Part shown: one piece after another, positions 33,719 through 42,674 of the stretch | Layout: the number at the start of each line of letters is the position of its first letter | How positions within the stretch are numbered: the first letter of the stretch is position 1 | Assembly (NCBI GenBank): GCA_038534295.1 | Contig: JBCAXA010000004.1 | Location: forward strand, 248,001 to 312,000 | Source: JBCAXA01 sp038534295 | GTDB lineage: Bacteria > Pseudomonadota > Gammaproteobacteria > Steroidobacterales > Woeseiaceae | Reading direction: 5' to 3' | Length of the DNA: 64,000 nucleotides | Notes under the pieces: generated by a model | Database searches by the model: none | Seen by the model: only the letters and a program-made list of their open reading frames with translations | Told to the model about the DNA's origin: nothing | Program-made: the position numbers and the translations under genes

Positions 33719-35449
33719 GTGACACTGCAAACACTCACTTACTTAGTTGTCGGCGCTACATTTGCGCTCTATATCGGAATTGCGATTTGGTCGCGCGCAG
33801 GTTCAACCAAAGAGTTTTACGTCGCTGGTGGCGGCATCCACCCGGTCGCGAACGGGATGGCGACAGCCGCCGATTGGATGTCCGCCGCATCGTTCATTTC
33901 CATGGCCGGCATGATCGCGTTCATGGGCTACGGCGGCTCGGTATTCCTCATGGGATGGACCGGTGGCTACGTTTTGCTGGCCATGCTGCTGGCCCCATAC
34001 TTGCGCAAGTTCGGCAAGTTCACCGTCCCCGAGTTTATCGGCGATCGCTACTACTCACGCGCGGCAAGAATCGTTGCAGTGCTGTGTCTGATCATCGCAT
34101 CGGTTACGTATGTGATCGGCCAAATGAAAGGCATCGGCGTTGCCTTTTCGCGGTTTCTCGAAGTCGACTACGGCGTTGGCCTCAGCGTCGGCATGGCGAT
34201 CGTGTTTTTCTACGCGGTGCTCGGCGGCATGAAGGGCATCACGTACACGCAGATCGCTCAATACTGCGTCTTGATTCTTGCGTATACGATTCCGGCTATT
34301 TTCATCTCGCTGAATCTGACCGGGAATCCCATTCCGCAGCTGGGTCTCGGCTCGACGATGTTAGGCTCGGACGTGTACTTGCTCGATCGCCTCGACCAAA
34401 TCGTCAACGATCTTGGCTTCGCCGAGTACACAACCACGGCCCGCCTCAGCCTGACCAACATGTTTGCTTACACAATGTCGCTGATGATCGGTACCGCCGG
34501 ACTGCCACACGTCATCATTCGCTTTTTCACCGTGCCGAAAGTCCGCGACGCGCGCTCGTCGGCCGGTTGGGCTCTGGTGTTCATTGCAATTCTCTATACG
34601 ACGGCGCCAGCCGTCGGCGCCATGGCACGTCTGAACCTCATGACGACGATCGAGCCAACCGCCGGCACGAACCTTTCGTACGATGAACGCCCAGATTGGT
34701 TCCGCAACTGGGAAAAGACCGGCCTGCTCGAGTTTGAAGACAAGAACAGCGACGGCCGCATCCAGTACACCGCTGATGCGGCGACCAACGAAATGGTAAC
34801 GGTCGATCGCGACATTATCGTGCTGGCGAATCCCGAAATCGCTCGACTGCCCAATTGGGTAATTGCATTGGTTGCCGCCGGCGGCTTGGCGGCCGCGTTG
34901 TCGACAGCGGCTGGCCTGCTGCTGGCGATCTCGTCGGCAATTTCACACGATTTGCTGAAGGGCGTCTTTATGCCTGACATTAGCGAGCGCAATGAGCTTA
35001 TGGCGAGTCGGATCGCGATGGCGGGTGCGATTGCGGTCGCCGGCTATCTTGGCTTCAATCCGCCCGATTTTGCGGCTGGCACCGTTGCACTCGCTTTCGG
35101 ACTTGCCGCATCGTCAATCTTCCCGGCCCTGATGATGGGGATATTTTCAAAGCGCGTGAACAAGGAAGGCGCCATCGCCGGTATGTTGGCCGGTATTGGC
35201 GTGACTTTGCTGTATGTTTTCCAGCACAAAGGCGTCATGTTCATAGCGAGCACGGCGTTTCTCGGCGACATGTCGCCCAACTGGTTCTTTGGTATCGAGC
35301 CCAACGCGTTTGGCGCAATCGGCGCGCTGGTCAACTTCGCGACCGCGCTACTGGTGTCGCGTGTGACAGCCGCACCGCCGGCCGAAATCCAGCAGCTGGT
35401 CGAAGACATTCGCGTGCCCGCTGGAGCTGGTGGCGCAACGGGCCACTGA
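33719..35449 (+). CDS. Sodium:solute symporter, ActP/VC_2705-like
   Basis: A 576-residue inner-membrane symporter with about 13 helices, starting at GTG 33719 after AAGGGGAG. Helices and motifs fit the SSS family: GGIHPVANGMATAADWMSAASFI near helix 2, RKFGKFTVPEFIGDRYYSRAAR and GTAGLPHVIIRFFTV. The long hydrophilic loop (about residues 315-365) with DKNSDGRIQYTADA is typical of the VC_2705 subfamily. Along with DUF4212 it probably imports acetate or another short-chain monocarboxylate with sodium. Context with acs and the SSS kinase supports this. Confidence 0.92.
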   Translation: MTLQTLTYLVVGATFALYIGIAIWSRAGSTKEFYVAGGGIHPVANGMATAADWMSAASFISMAGMIAFMGYGGSVFLMGWTGGYVLLAMLLAPYLRKFGKFTVPEFIGDRYYSRAARIVAVLCLIIASVTYVIGQMKGIGVAFSRFLEVDYGVGLSVGMAIVFFYAVLGGMKGITYTQIAQYCVLILAYTIPAIFISLNLTGNPIPQLGLGSTMLGSDVYLLDRLDQIVNDLGFAEYTTTARLSLTNMFAYTMSLMIGTAGLPHVIIRFFTVPKVRDARSSAGWALVFIAILYTTAPAVGAMARLNLMTTIEPTAGTNLSYDERPDWFRNWEKTGLLEFEDKNSDGRIQYTADAATNEMVTVDRDIIVLANPEIARLPNWVIALVAAGGLAAALSTAAGLLLAISSAISHDLLKGVFMPDISERNELMASRIAMAGAIAVAGYLGFNPPDFAAGTVALAFGLAASSIFPALMMGIFSKRVNKEGAIAGMLAGIGVTLLYVFQHKGVMFIASTAFLGDMSPNWFFGIEPNAFGAIGALVNFATALLVSRVTAAPPAEIQQLVEDIRVPAGAGGATGH

Positions 35450-35462
35450 GTGATTGGCGCTG

Positions 35463-35485
35463 CCGGACGACCTGCCGTCGTCCGG
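35463..35485 (+). terminator. Hairpin after the symporter operon
   Basis: CCGGACGAC / GTCGTCCGG form a perfect 9-bp stem with loop CTGCC, starting 14 bases after the symporter stop. There is no U-run, so it may act as a Rho-dependent 3' stabilising hairpin or weak terminator, and could modulate expression of the gene at 35512. Confidence 0.45.
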
Positions 35486-35511
35486 TACTCATCACCGACA
35501 CGGCGACACCC

Positions 35512-35988
35512 ATGGCGATTTGGAAGAACCCACACCTCGTTACGGCGCTATTGGTAGCACCGGTGCTCGCGATCCTGGCGTATTTTGCGATCGACGCGTT
35601 GGTGGGTGAGAAGGCGCAACCGGCCGTCGCCGGCAAGAGCTATGAGTTGATCGCACGGCCAAACTGTCGGCGCCCTGGCGGCACGTGCCAATTGGCTAAC
35701 GCCGATTTCGAGCTCACGTTCGAGGTCGTGCGCAGCAGCACGACGCTCGCCGAGCTGCGGGTCGCCACGTCGCATCCGCTGCGCCAGCTCGCGATCGCCG
35801 TTGCCGATCCAACCACCGCGCGGCCGCGGCCGGTGCTGTTTGCCAGCGAGACGTCAGCCGATACGAGCTGGAAGGGCGCACTGCCGCAGCCGTTGCCGGA
35901 CGGCGCCAAGCTGCAACTTGCGGTGCTTGCTGACAATCAGTCGGAGTTCTTTGCCGAGTTTTCGCCAGCGTTTATCGCCGCGCGCTGA
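35512..35988 (+). CDS. Single-span hypothetical protein downstream of symporter
   Basis: A 158-residue protein with one N-terminal membrane helix (VTALLVAPVLAILAYFAIDALV) and a periplasmic beta-rich domain (SYELIARPNCRRPGGTCQLANADFELTFEV) with two cysteines. It ends with PDGAKLQLAVLADNQSEFFAEFSP. I recognise the position (often after ActP-like symporters) but no named family. It may be an accessory of the transporter. Its 3' end overlaps the convergent methyltransferase gene by 52 bases. Confidence 0.7.
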   Translation: MAIWKNPHLVTALLVAPVLAILAYFAIDALVGEKAQPAVAGKSYELIARPNCRRPGGTCQLANADFELTFEVVRSSTTLAELRVATSHPLRQLAIAVADPTTARPRPVLFASETSADTSWKGALPQPLPDGAKLQLAVLADNQSEFFAEFSPAFIAAR

Positions 35989-36728
35989 GCAGGTTTAGCA
36001 AACACGAGTATGTGTTGCTGTGGCAGGACGTCTAGGGTGTCGGTCCAGTCGAGGCCGATCGCAGCCATTTCTTTGCGGGCCTGCGCCTCGGACATCTTGT
36101 GCAGCCATTTGATTGGTACCGATCGATCCTCCGCACGGTACTCGACCAGTACCATACGTCCGCCGGGCTTGAGGGCATCGACCAAGGCCTCGCCCATCTC
36201 GAGCGGATAGGAGAATTCGTGGTAGGCGTCAACGATCAAGATCAGATCGACGCTGCCCGTCTCTAGCGACGGATCGGTTTCCGTGCCGAGCACCGGCACG
36301 ACATTCGCCGGCGCGCCTGCCGCTTGACGTCGTCGAATGATGTCGAGCATTTCTGCTTGAATATCGACCGCCAGTACACGGCCGCTGCCAATGCGCTCGG
36401 CGATCGGAAAACTAAAGAACCCGGTGCCAGCACCGATGTCGGCAACAACCATACCGTCAGCCAGCGGCAGCGCGTCCAACAGCACGTCGGTGCGCTCCTC
36501 GCGCACCCGTCCAGGCCGCTCCAGCCACGCCGCGCCTCGATGACCCATGACCTTAGAGATTTCACGGCCGAGATAGATTTTGCCAATGCCGTCCGGCGTC
36601 TCCGGCATTGCCGAGTACGGACCGTCGGTGACGCTTGCGACCGCCGAGCCACGTCGCGCATCCAAGGCTAATGACAGCGCGAGCAGCGCGCTGGCCAGGG
36701 CGGCAAAGAACCAGACTCGTCGACTCAT
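35937..36728 (-). CDS. Class I SAM-dependent methyltransferase, membrane-anchored or exported
   Basis: A 263-residue protein. Residues 5-20 (VWFFAALASALLALSLA) form a signal or anchor. The Rossmann methyltransferase core shows VADIGAGTGFFSFPIAERIG (SAM site, about 100-120), VLAVDIQAEMLDIIRRR and VDLILIVDAYHEFSYP. Such exported methyltransferases are seen in some proteobacteria, with substrate unknown. The ATG at 36728 is preferred because the longer frame runs into the promoter region. It overlaps the convergent gene at 35512 and is divergent from the HExxH protein at 36766. Confidence 0.85.
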   Translation of the reverse strand: MSRRVWFFAALASALLALSLALDARRGSAVASVTDGPYSAMPETPDGIGKIYLGREISKVMGHRGAAWLERPGRVREERTDVLLDALPLADGMVVADIGAGTGFFSFPIAERIGSGRVLAVDIQAEMLDIIRRRQAAGAPANVVPVLGTETDPSLETGSVDLILIVDAYHEFSYPLEMGEALVDALKPGGRMVLVEYRAEDRSVPIKWLHKMSEAQARKEMAAIGLDWTDTLDVLPQQHILVFAKPAQRAAINAGENSAKNSD

Positions 36729-36765
36729 GTTTTGAGTGTCTCCGAGCAATCGTGAAACCGCAGTG

Positions 36766-37821
36766 ATGACGACGACTCGAAAAGCGAGCAGCAACGTTAT
36801 GTCCAACGGTGTCATTTTCCTGCTGATGTCAGCGCTGCTGGCGACAGCACTGGCGTGCACGATCGAACGAGACGCCGACGTTTACGTGCACGGCGCTGAT
36901 GCAATTCGACTCTCGCAAACCGCGGCCGCGCGAACCTGGCCCGGCATGGCGACCCTAGGAGATGGGTTCGTCGTCATCGACGGCGATCGCGAGGTGGCCG
37001 TTTGCATGAACTCAGCACCAGGATTCGAACCGCTGCGATCGCGTCCATTGAAAGGGTGCCCCGCATTTTTTCGCCCGCGCCAGTTTCCACCCGCAATGCA
37101 GGCAAGCCTCGGTATGTTCGGTGCCGAAGAAACGGTACTCGTAGCGCCGCCGGCGCTTCTCGGCCAATCGGTCACAGAATGGCAATTGCTGTTTGTGCAC
37201 GAGCGCTTTCATCAGTGGCAAAGCACGCTGCCCGACTACCACGAACGGATCGCGGCACTCGACCTGGCCGGTGATGATCAGACCGGTATGTGGATGCTCA
37301 CGTATCCGTTTCCCTATGACGATCCGAACGTCGGCGCTGACTTTCGGCAACTCAGTCTTGCCCTCGCTGAGGCGCTGTTGCAAGACGATGGCGAGTCGTT
37401 CGAGTCCGCTGCTGCTGCGTATCCCAAGCTGCGCTCAGAGATCTTCGGGCGGCTCGATGAGCAAGATCGGCACTACGCCGAGTTCCAACTCTGGAAGGAG
37501 GGGGCCGCACGTTGGACCGAGATCAGTGTCGGCGCCGGCATCGCCGACGGCGACTCCGAACGATCCGGTGAATTCCGGCAACTCGCCGCCGCGATTGCGG
37601 CGCGGGAGCTCGCCACGCTCGCAGAAGTACGGCTCGCTGAACAACGGCGCGGGATCTTCTACGCCATTGGCGCCATGGAATGGGCGCTGGTCGATCGCGT
37701 TGACCCCCGTTGGCGCGACAGTTACGGTGCCGGATCCTTGGCGGTCGAACCGTTCCTCGCCCGCGCGAGACATCTGTTGCGTCATCGCGGTCCCGAGACG
37801 GCCGCTGCCGCGACTCAATAG
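36766..37821 (+). CDS. Exported HExxH protein, putative zinc peptidase
   Basis: A 351-residue protein starting at ATG 36766 (36799 is an alternative), with an N-terminal signal (GVIFLLMSALLATALACT; a Cys could be a lipobox). It contains LLFVHERFHQWQS, an HExxH motif (HERFH), and about 110 residues later LWKEGAARWTEI, whose Glu could be the third zinc ligand of a gluzincin. No peptidase family is recognised. Position of the motif after about 140 residues and lack of a propeptide signature leave function open. The next gene starts downstream on the same strand. Confidence 0.7.
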   Translation: MTTTRKASSNVMSNGVIFLLMSALLATALACTIERDADVYVHGADAIRLSQTAAARTWPGMATLGDGFVVIDGDREVAVCMNSAPGFEPLRSRPLKGCPAFFRPRQFPPAMQASLGMFGAEETVLVAPPALLGQSVTEWQLLFVHERFHQWQSTLPDYHERIAALDLAGDDQTGMWMLTYPFPYDDPNVGADFRQLSLALAEALLQDDGESFESAAAAYPKLRSEIFGRLDEQDRHYAEFQLWKEGAARWTEISVGAGIADGDSERSGEFRQLAAAIAARELATLAEVRLAEQRRGIFYAIGAMEWALVDRVDPRWRDSYGAGSLAVEPFLARARHLLRHRGPETAAAATQ

Positions 37822-37953
37822 GTGCCTTGCGAAACGTCGCGTCGTCGAGTCAACGGGTCGCCCCGTCGCAATCCGGGAACCGAGCGCTCTGGCAAACCAC
37901 TAAGTTTTCGCATTGCGCGAGATTGCAGCGCGCGCCCGACTGAGGAATTGCGT

Positions 37954-38637
37954 TTGTCTGTGTTGCTCATTGCCCATGTTGTCAGCGGCACAGGCGCCGT
38001 CGTGTTCGGTGCTGCCGCGTTGCTGGCGACAAAAGGCCGCCGTCTGCATATCGCGAGCGGACGAGGTTTCGCCGTCACGATGCTGACCTCGTCGGCACTC
38101 GGTGCGCTGATTGGCGCCTTGAGTTACGCAACGCAGCTCATCACGTTTCACGCAGGCGTGCTGGCGGCAACGCTCGTTGCCAGCGGTTGGTTGGCCGCAC
38201 GCGGCGCGTATCGCTTGCGGGACCCACGTGTGCTCGCAATGGCCGTTTTAAACGCACTCAACATTGTCGCGCTCATCGCCTTGGGAGTTGCTGCGGTTGG
38301 CACCGAAGCAGGCACACATTTTGGCTATCCGGCCGAGGACTATTGGTTCTTAGCCGGAATGGCGGCACTGGCCGTTGTCGGCGACGGTATTGTTCTCGTG
38401 CGCGGCACGCTGTCTGAGGCGGCACGGATCGCGCGTCACCTGTGGCGTGTTTGTTTCGGTTTTTTCATTGCGGCAGGCTCAGCGTTCACGGGGCCTGGCG
38501 CGAGTGCGTTCCCGGCGTCATGGCAAGCAAGCGGTTGGCTGGCTCTGCCGGAGGCCGTCATCATGCTGGCAATGCTGTTCTGGTTGCTGCGCACGCTTAC
38601 CGGCCGTTGGCGAGCGGCCGGCGGATCAGCCGTCTGA
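37954..38637 (+). CDS. DUF2306-like membrane protein
   Basis: A 227-residue membrane protein with about seven helices. It begins SVLLIAHVVSGTGAVVFGAAALL followed by TKGRRLHIASGRGFAV, the His/Gly/Arg loop seen in DUF2306 proteins, and resembles the protein at 9386-10144. The TTG at 37954 is the proposed start, with GAGGA seven bases before it. The frame is open to 37822, but the extra residues are hydrophilic and lack a ribosome site. Function is unknown. Its end overlaps the convergent gene at 38626 by 12 bases. Confidence 0.7.
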   Translation: MSVLLIAHVVSGTGAVVFGAAALLATKGRRLHIASGRGFAVTMLTSSALGALIGALSYATQLITFHAGVLAATLVASGWLAARGAYRLRDPRVLAMAVLNALNIVALIALGVAAVGTEAGTHFGYPAEDYWFLAGMAALAVVGDGIVLVRGTLSEAARIARHLWRVCFGFFIAAGSAFTGPGASAFPASWQASGWLALPEAVIMLAMLFWLLRTLTGRWRAAGGSAV

Positions 38638-39072
38638 GGGCGGCTCGTCGAGTCCGCGTTTGTACCGATAGAGCGACTTGTCTTCTTCGAGACTGAGGCT
38701 ACGTTTGCCAAGATACCCGGCGATGAAAGCATTCGGCAGCGAAAAGGCCAGTTCGAGCGGGTGAAAGCCCAACAGCACTTGGCACGCTGCGATCGCGGCG
38801 ACAGTAACGCCGGCCGCAATCCAAGCGTGGATCGGGTCGATGCCGCGACCAACGAATTTTGCCCCGAGGCCGACCGCGACGCCGGGCAAGACGTACGCGA
38901 TGATCGGGATTCTGCCCATTGAAAGCACCGCAAAATAAAGGGCGAATCCTGGCACAGCCCCAGCAATCGACCCTAGCAATGTCCCGAGCGTTGATTGCTG
39001 GCTCAGGAGTTTGTCCCGAAGTTCAGCCTCAGGATTCTGCGGCTGCAGACGGCTTGGCGTTAGATCGTCCAT
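38626..39072 (-). CDS. Hypothetical membrane protein
   Basis: A 148-residue protein with a charged N-terminus (MDDLTPSRLQPQNPEAELRD), then about four hydrophobic segments (TLGTLLGSIAGAVPGFALYF, IIAYVLPGVAVGLGAKF, WIAAGVTVAAIAACQVLLG and LAFSLPNAFIAGYLG) and a charged C-terminal tail. No family is recognised. An alternative start lies three codons upstream at 39081, which touches the LysE stop. It may be co-transcribed with lysE-type and dehydrogenase genes upstream on the same strand. Confidence 0.7.
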   Translation of the reverse strand: MDDLTPSRLQPQNPEAELRDKLLSQQSTLGTLLGSIAGAVPGFALYFAVLSMGRIPIIAYVLPGVAVGLGAKFVGRGIDPIHAWIAAGVTVAAIAACQVLLGFHPLELAFSLPNAFIAGYLGKRSLSLEEDKSLYRYKRGLDEPPSDG

Positions 39073-39081
39073 CGGAACCAA

Positions 39082-39726
39082 CTAAGCGTCGGCCGACACG
39101 ACCGGTGACTGATCGAGCGCCAATTTGACCCCAAGACTTACCAGTACGCCGCCAGAAACGCGATTCATCGCGTTCTGCACACCCGGTCGTACACGCAGCC
39201 AATGCGACAGACGTCCGGCGACGAGTCCGATCGGGCATTTGACGATAAACGTCAGCACCGCAAACAACGCGCCGAGTAGGAACAGCTGCAACGCGGCATT
39301 ACTGGCATCAGCCGCGACGAACTGCGGCAAAAACGCGAAATAGAAGACCGCGATTTTCGGATTGGCAAGATTTGACACGGCCCCCTCGATGAACATGCGT
39401 CGCACGCTGCGCTGTGGTCCGTCCGCGCCGTCGATGACTGTCGGTGGTGAGCGCCAAGTCTTTACGCCGAGATACATGAGGTACACGGCGCCAAGCAACT
39501 TCATCACGGTGAACAGCGTCTCCGACGCGGTCAACACGGCGCCGAGGCCAATAGTCGCGAGCAGCGTGTGGCCGAGCAAACCGACACTAACGCCGCCGGC
39601 GGTGGCGACCCCGGCCCGCGCGCCCTGCGCCACCGAACGTGACATGACGAGAATCATGTCCTGGCCCGGTGTCGAGATCAGCAGCAGCGATGCGGCAACG
39701 AAAAACGCGAGACTGCCGGCATCCAT
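39082..39726 (-). CDS. LysE/RhtB family amino-acid exporter
   Basis: A 214-residue membrane transporter with six helices. The N-terminal LLISTPGQDMILVMSRSVAQGARAG is the LysE/RhtB signature (G-P-G/Q-D-x-x-x-V region), followed by GVSVGLLGHTLLATIGLGAVL and LKLLGAVYLMYLGVKTWRS-like helices. Members export neutral or basic amino acids or homoserine lactones; the specific substrate cannot be told. Its stop is nine bases before the next minus-strand gene. Confidence 0.92.
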   Translation of the reverse strand: MDAGSLAFFVAASLLLISTPGQDMILVMSRSVAQGARAGVATAGGVSVGLLGHTLLATIGLGAVLTASETLFTVMKLLGAVYLMYLGVKTWRSPPTVIDGADGPQRSVRRMFIEGAVSNLANPKIAVFYFAFLPQFVAADASNAALQLFLLGALFAVLTFIVKCPIGLVAGRLSHWLRVRPGVQNAMNRVSGGVLVSLGVKLALDQSPVVSADA

Positions 39727-39730
39727 TGAC

Positions 39731-40846
39731 TTAACTCTTAGGCGTTAGCTTGAGCAGTCGCGCACCCGACTTGTCTTCGAGAACCCAAATGCTGCCATCC
39801 GGCCCTTGCTCGATTTCGCGGATGCGTTTGCCCATCGAGTAGCGTTCGATTTCCTCGGCCGAGTCCTCGCCGAGGCGAACCCGCACCAGCGACTCCGACG
39901 ACAGGCCGCCGATGAAGCCGTTGCCATAGAAGTCTTCGAACATCTCGCCGTCGTAAATGATAAAGCCAGCCGGCGAAATGGCCGGCACCCAGTACGCCTT
40001 TGGCGCTTCGAGGTCCGGGCGCGTGTCGTGGTCCGGGATTTCCTTGCCGCTGTAGTGATCGCCGTTCGACACCAGCGGGTACCCGTAATTTTTGGTCGGC
40101 TGGACGAGGTTCAGCTCGTCGCCGTGGCGCGGTCCCATTTCGTGGTTCCACAGCCGCCCTTGAGTATCGAAGGCAATGCCGAGCGGGTTGCGATGACCGA
40201 GCGACCAAATTTCAGCGGTAACCCCGCCGCGCTCGTAGTACGGATTGTCCGTCGGTACTTCGCCGTCAGGGTGTAGGCGAATAATTTTGCCGAGGTTGCT
40301 CTGCATGTCTTGCGACGGATCGAATTTCTGGCGCTCGCCGGACGAGATGAAAAGATAGGCATCGTCAGAGAACACCAGCCGGTGCCCATAGTGGCCGCGG
40401 CCGGACACTTTCGGCACCTGCCGCCAGATCACCTGTACGTCGATCAGCTCGGCATCGGCGTCGTCGGCCGACAGTAGCGCCGTGGCGACGGCTGCTCCAC
40501 GCGTATCGCTATCACCGGCTTCGGCATAGCTGAAATAGATGCGCTTCGAGCGAGCGTAGTCCGGACTCAGAACGACGTCACCGAGCCCACCCTGGCCACC
40601 GTAGTCGACGTCGGGCACACCGTTCACTCGGCCAAGCGTATCGCCGGTCGGGCTGACGATTAGCATTTCGCCGGGCTTGCGGGTGATCAGGAGATTGCCG
40701 TTGGGCAAAAACGTCATTGCCCACGGCTCATCGATTTGCGCCACGACTTCGACATTGAAAGGCCATTCATCTGGCCCGAGGCCTTTCGAATCCGCCGCGC
40801 TGCAGGCGACGAGCAAAGCGGACACAAACAGCAGAACGTGTTTCAT
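39731..40846 (-). CDS. PQQ-dependent aldose (glucose/sorbosone) dehydrogenase-like lipoprotein
   Basis: A 371-residue periplasmic protein with a lipoprotein signal (MKHVLLFVSALLVACSAADS). It is a six-bladed beta-propeller of the soluble aldose sugar dehydrogenase/YliI type: EPWAMTFLPNGNLLITRKPG, GGQGGLGDVVLSPDY, GHYGHRLVFSDD and IWSLGHRNPLGIAFD are conserved, with the catalytic His likely in the GHRL motif. It would oxidise aldose sugars using PQQ, though cofactor genes are not in the window. AGGAGTTGAATCG precedes the ATG at 40846; the longer frame is spurious. Confidence 0.92.
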   Translation of the reverse strand: MKHVLLFVSALLVACSAADSKGLGPDEWPFNVEVVAQIDEPWAMTFLPNGNLLITRKPGEMLIVSPTGDTLGRVNGVPDVDYGGQGGLGDVVLSPDYARSKRIYFSYAEAGDSDTRGAAVATALLSADDADAELIDVQVIWRQVPKVSGRGHYGHRLVFSDDAYLFISSGERQKFDPSQDMQSNLGKIIRLHPDGEVPTDNPYYERGGVTAEIWSLGHRNPLGIAFDTQGRLWNHEMGPRHGDELNLVQPTKNYGYPLVSNGDHYSGKEIPDHDTRPDLEAPKAYWVPAISPAGFIIYDGEMFEDFYGNGFIGGLSSESLVRVRLGEDSAEEIERYSMGKRIREIEQGPDGSIWVLEDKSGARLLKLTPKS

Positions 40847-41025
40847 CGATTCAACTCCTGGAATAGCCGGAACCGTAGTCTGGTGACGCGGCGCCCAACG
40901 GGAATGGCGCGATTTTAGCTGACGCGGCGGACGCATCTCACACTTTTAGACGAACGGCACAGTCATGGCGATCAGCTGCGACCAACGTCACGGTGCGGCA
41001 CCGGCGAATTCGGTGTGATTGGCGC

Positions 41026-41274
41026 ATGAGCGATCGACGCACGGCAAACATCGTTGCCTTTCCGGCCCGCCGCACAAACCGACTGGCGACTTGCCCTCAT
41101 TGCGGCACGTTGACGGAAACTCGACGTGTCGGTCGACTGCTCTGGGCCTACTGCGAAGAACACGAAGCGCGCTGGGTTGTGCGGGACTTCGGCGCACCGC
41201 CACCGGCGGAGTCACGGCGCGACGTCGAGCGAGCGCTCACCCTACTCGCCCGTTTTGCCGAAGTCGGCGCCTAA
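41026..41274 (+). CDS. Small zinc-ribbon-like protein
   Basis: An 82-residue basic cytosolic protein (MSDRRTANIVAFPARRTN...) with LATCPHCGTLTETRRVG and WAYCEEHEARWVV. The Cys-x2-Cys and Cys-x2-His pairs suggest one zinc-binding knuckle. The rest is helical. It overlaps the convergent NSS transporter stop by four bases. The frame is well used but short, so confidence is moderate. Function is unknown. Confidence 0.6.
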   Translation: MSDRRTANIVAFPARRTNRLATCPHCGTLTETRRVGRLLWAYCEEHEARWVVRDFGAPPPAESRRDVERALTLLARFAEVGA

Positions 41275-42614
41275 GTGAGGCTGTTGTAGAAGACCGTCAG
41301 GATGCCCACCGGGCAAATGAACTTCACGTACAGCGGCCAGATCTTCCAGAACAGCGAATTCTCGATCTCCGGATTGCCCTCGCGGAGCTCGCCCAGAATT
41401 TGGTCGCGTCGCCAGACCCAGCCGGCGAACACGCAGAGCAAGAGTGCGAGAACGGGTTGCGAGTATTCGGTTGCAACCGCAACCGCAAGGTCGAATAGCC
41501 ACTCGCCGCCGATGATCAATGCGAGACTAGCCAGGAAGATTGCTGCGCCAATCGCCAACGTTGCAGGGACCCTCCGGCTACCATGTTCTTCCACCGCGTA
41601 TGCGACGGGAACCTCGAGAAGACTTATTGATGAAGTTAGCGCCGCTATTGTCATCAAGAGAAAAAACAACCCACCGACGGCCAGCCCTGCAGTGCCGAGC
41701 GTATCGAAAAGCGCTGGCAAGACCGAAAAAATCATGCCTGGACCGGAAACCAATGCGTCGCTCTCATCGAATATTTGAACGCCGTTTGTCGCCGCGACGT
41801 ACATCGCTGGAAGAATGAGCAATCCGGCGAGAAATGCCACGCCAACGTCGATCACGGTGACCGCCATCCCCAACCGGACAAGGTTGGCTTTTTTGCTGCA
41901 ATAGGAGCCGTAGATCAGCATGGTTCCTACGCCGATCGACAGCGAGAAAAATGACTGCCCCATCGCGCTCAGCAACAGATCAGGGTTCAGCGATGCGGCA
42001 AAATCCGGCACCAGGTAGCGAGACAAACCTTCGGTCGCGCCGTCCAGTGTTAACACCCACGCAATAAGCACAAACATCAAGACAAACAACGAAGGCATCA
42101 ATCGCGTCGACCAACGCTCTATGCCACCCTTTATGCCGCCGCAGATGACCGCGATCGTCATCAGCATGAAAACAGCGGTGAATGCGACTTGAACACCGGT
42201 GCCGCGCGCCGTTAGGTACTCAGAAAGATCGTTCTGGCCGATAGCTTCGAGCAGAGTTGCCACGAAGAAGACAATCATGAACCCGGCAATGACAGCGTAG
42301 AACGACAGCAGCAAACATGCGGTCAGAATCCCGGCGTAGCCGGTTAGCGCACCGAGCGGTGCCAGCGAGCCGGTCACCTTGCGAAGTGCCGGCACGGCAT
42401 TGGCCTTCGCGTAGCGGCCGATCAGAAACTCCGCCATTAGCGTCGGATACGCAAGCAGAAACGTCAGGATCAGATAGACCACCAAGAAAGCGCCGCCACC
42501 GTTGGACGCCGCTTGGGTCGGAAAACCCCAAATGTTGCCGAGCCCGACCGCCGAGCCCGACGCCGCCAACACGAAGCCGATGCGCGAGCTAAACTCCCCC
42601 CGTGCCGCTGCCAT
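41271..42614 (-). CDS. Neurotransmitter:sodium symporter (NSS/SNF) family transporter
   Basis: A 447-residue inner-membrane transporter with 11-12 helices. The first helix region FVLAASGSAVGLGNIWGFPTQAASNGGGAFL is the NSS fingerprint (sodium and substrate site of LeuT). GQSFFSLSIGVGTMLIYGSY and the helix-8 serine-rich region SSISLLEVPVAY also fit. Bacterial homologues take up amino acids with sodium. The gene is flanked by a DUF1838 gene upstream on the same strand and starts at ATG 42614 (MAAARGEFSSR). Confidence 0.94.
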   Translation of the reverse strand: MAAARGEFSSRIGFVLAASGSAVGLGNIWGFPTQAASNGGGAFLVVYLILTFLLAYPTLMAEFLIGRYAKANAVPALRKVTGSLAPLGALTGYAGILTACLLLSFYAVIAGFMIVFFVATLLEAIGQNDLSEYLTARGTGVQVAFTAVFMLMTIAVICGGIKGGIERWSTRLMPSLFVLMFVLIAWVLTLDGATEGLSRYLVPDFAASLNPDLLLSAMGQSFFSLSIGVGTMLIYGSYCSKKANLVRLGMAVTVIDVGVAFLAGLLILPAMYVAATNGVQIFDESDALVSGPGMIFSVLPALFDTLGTAGLAVGGLFFLLMTIAALTSSISLLEVPVAYAVEEHGSRRVPATLAIGAAIFLASLALIIGGEWLFDLAVAVATEYSQPVLALLLCVFAGWVWRRDQILGELREGNPEIENSLFWKIWPLYVKFICPVGILTVFYNSLT

Positions 42615-42674
42615 CTGGGTCCCCCGTCGTTACGATGGCGTAACGGTATTGAAGCGACCGCGTCGAGTAAAGCG

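Noticed and set aside
36998..37040. CCAGGATTCGAACC resembling a reverse-strand tRNA T-arm
   Set aside because: No acceptor, anticodon or D arm can be built around it, and it lies inside a good coding frame of the HExxH gene (SAPGFEPLR).
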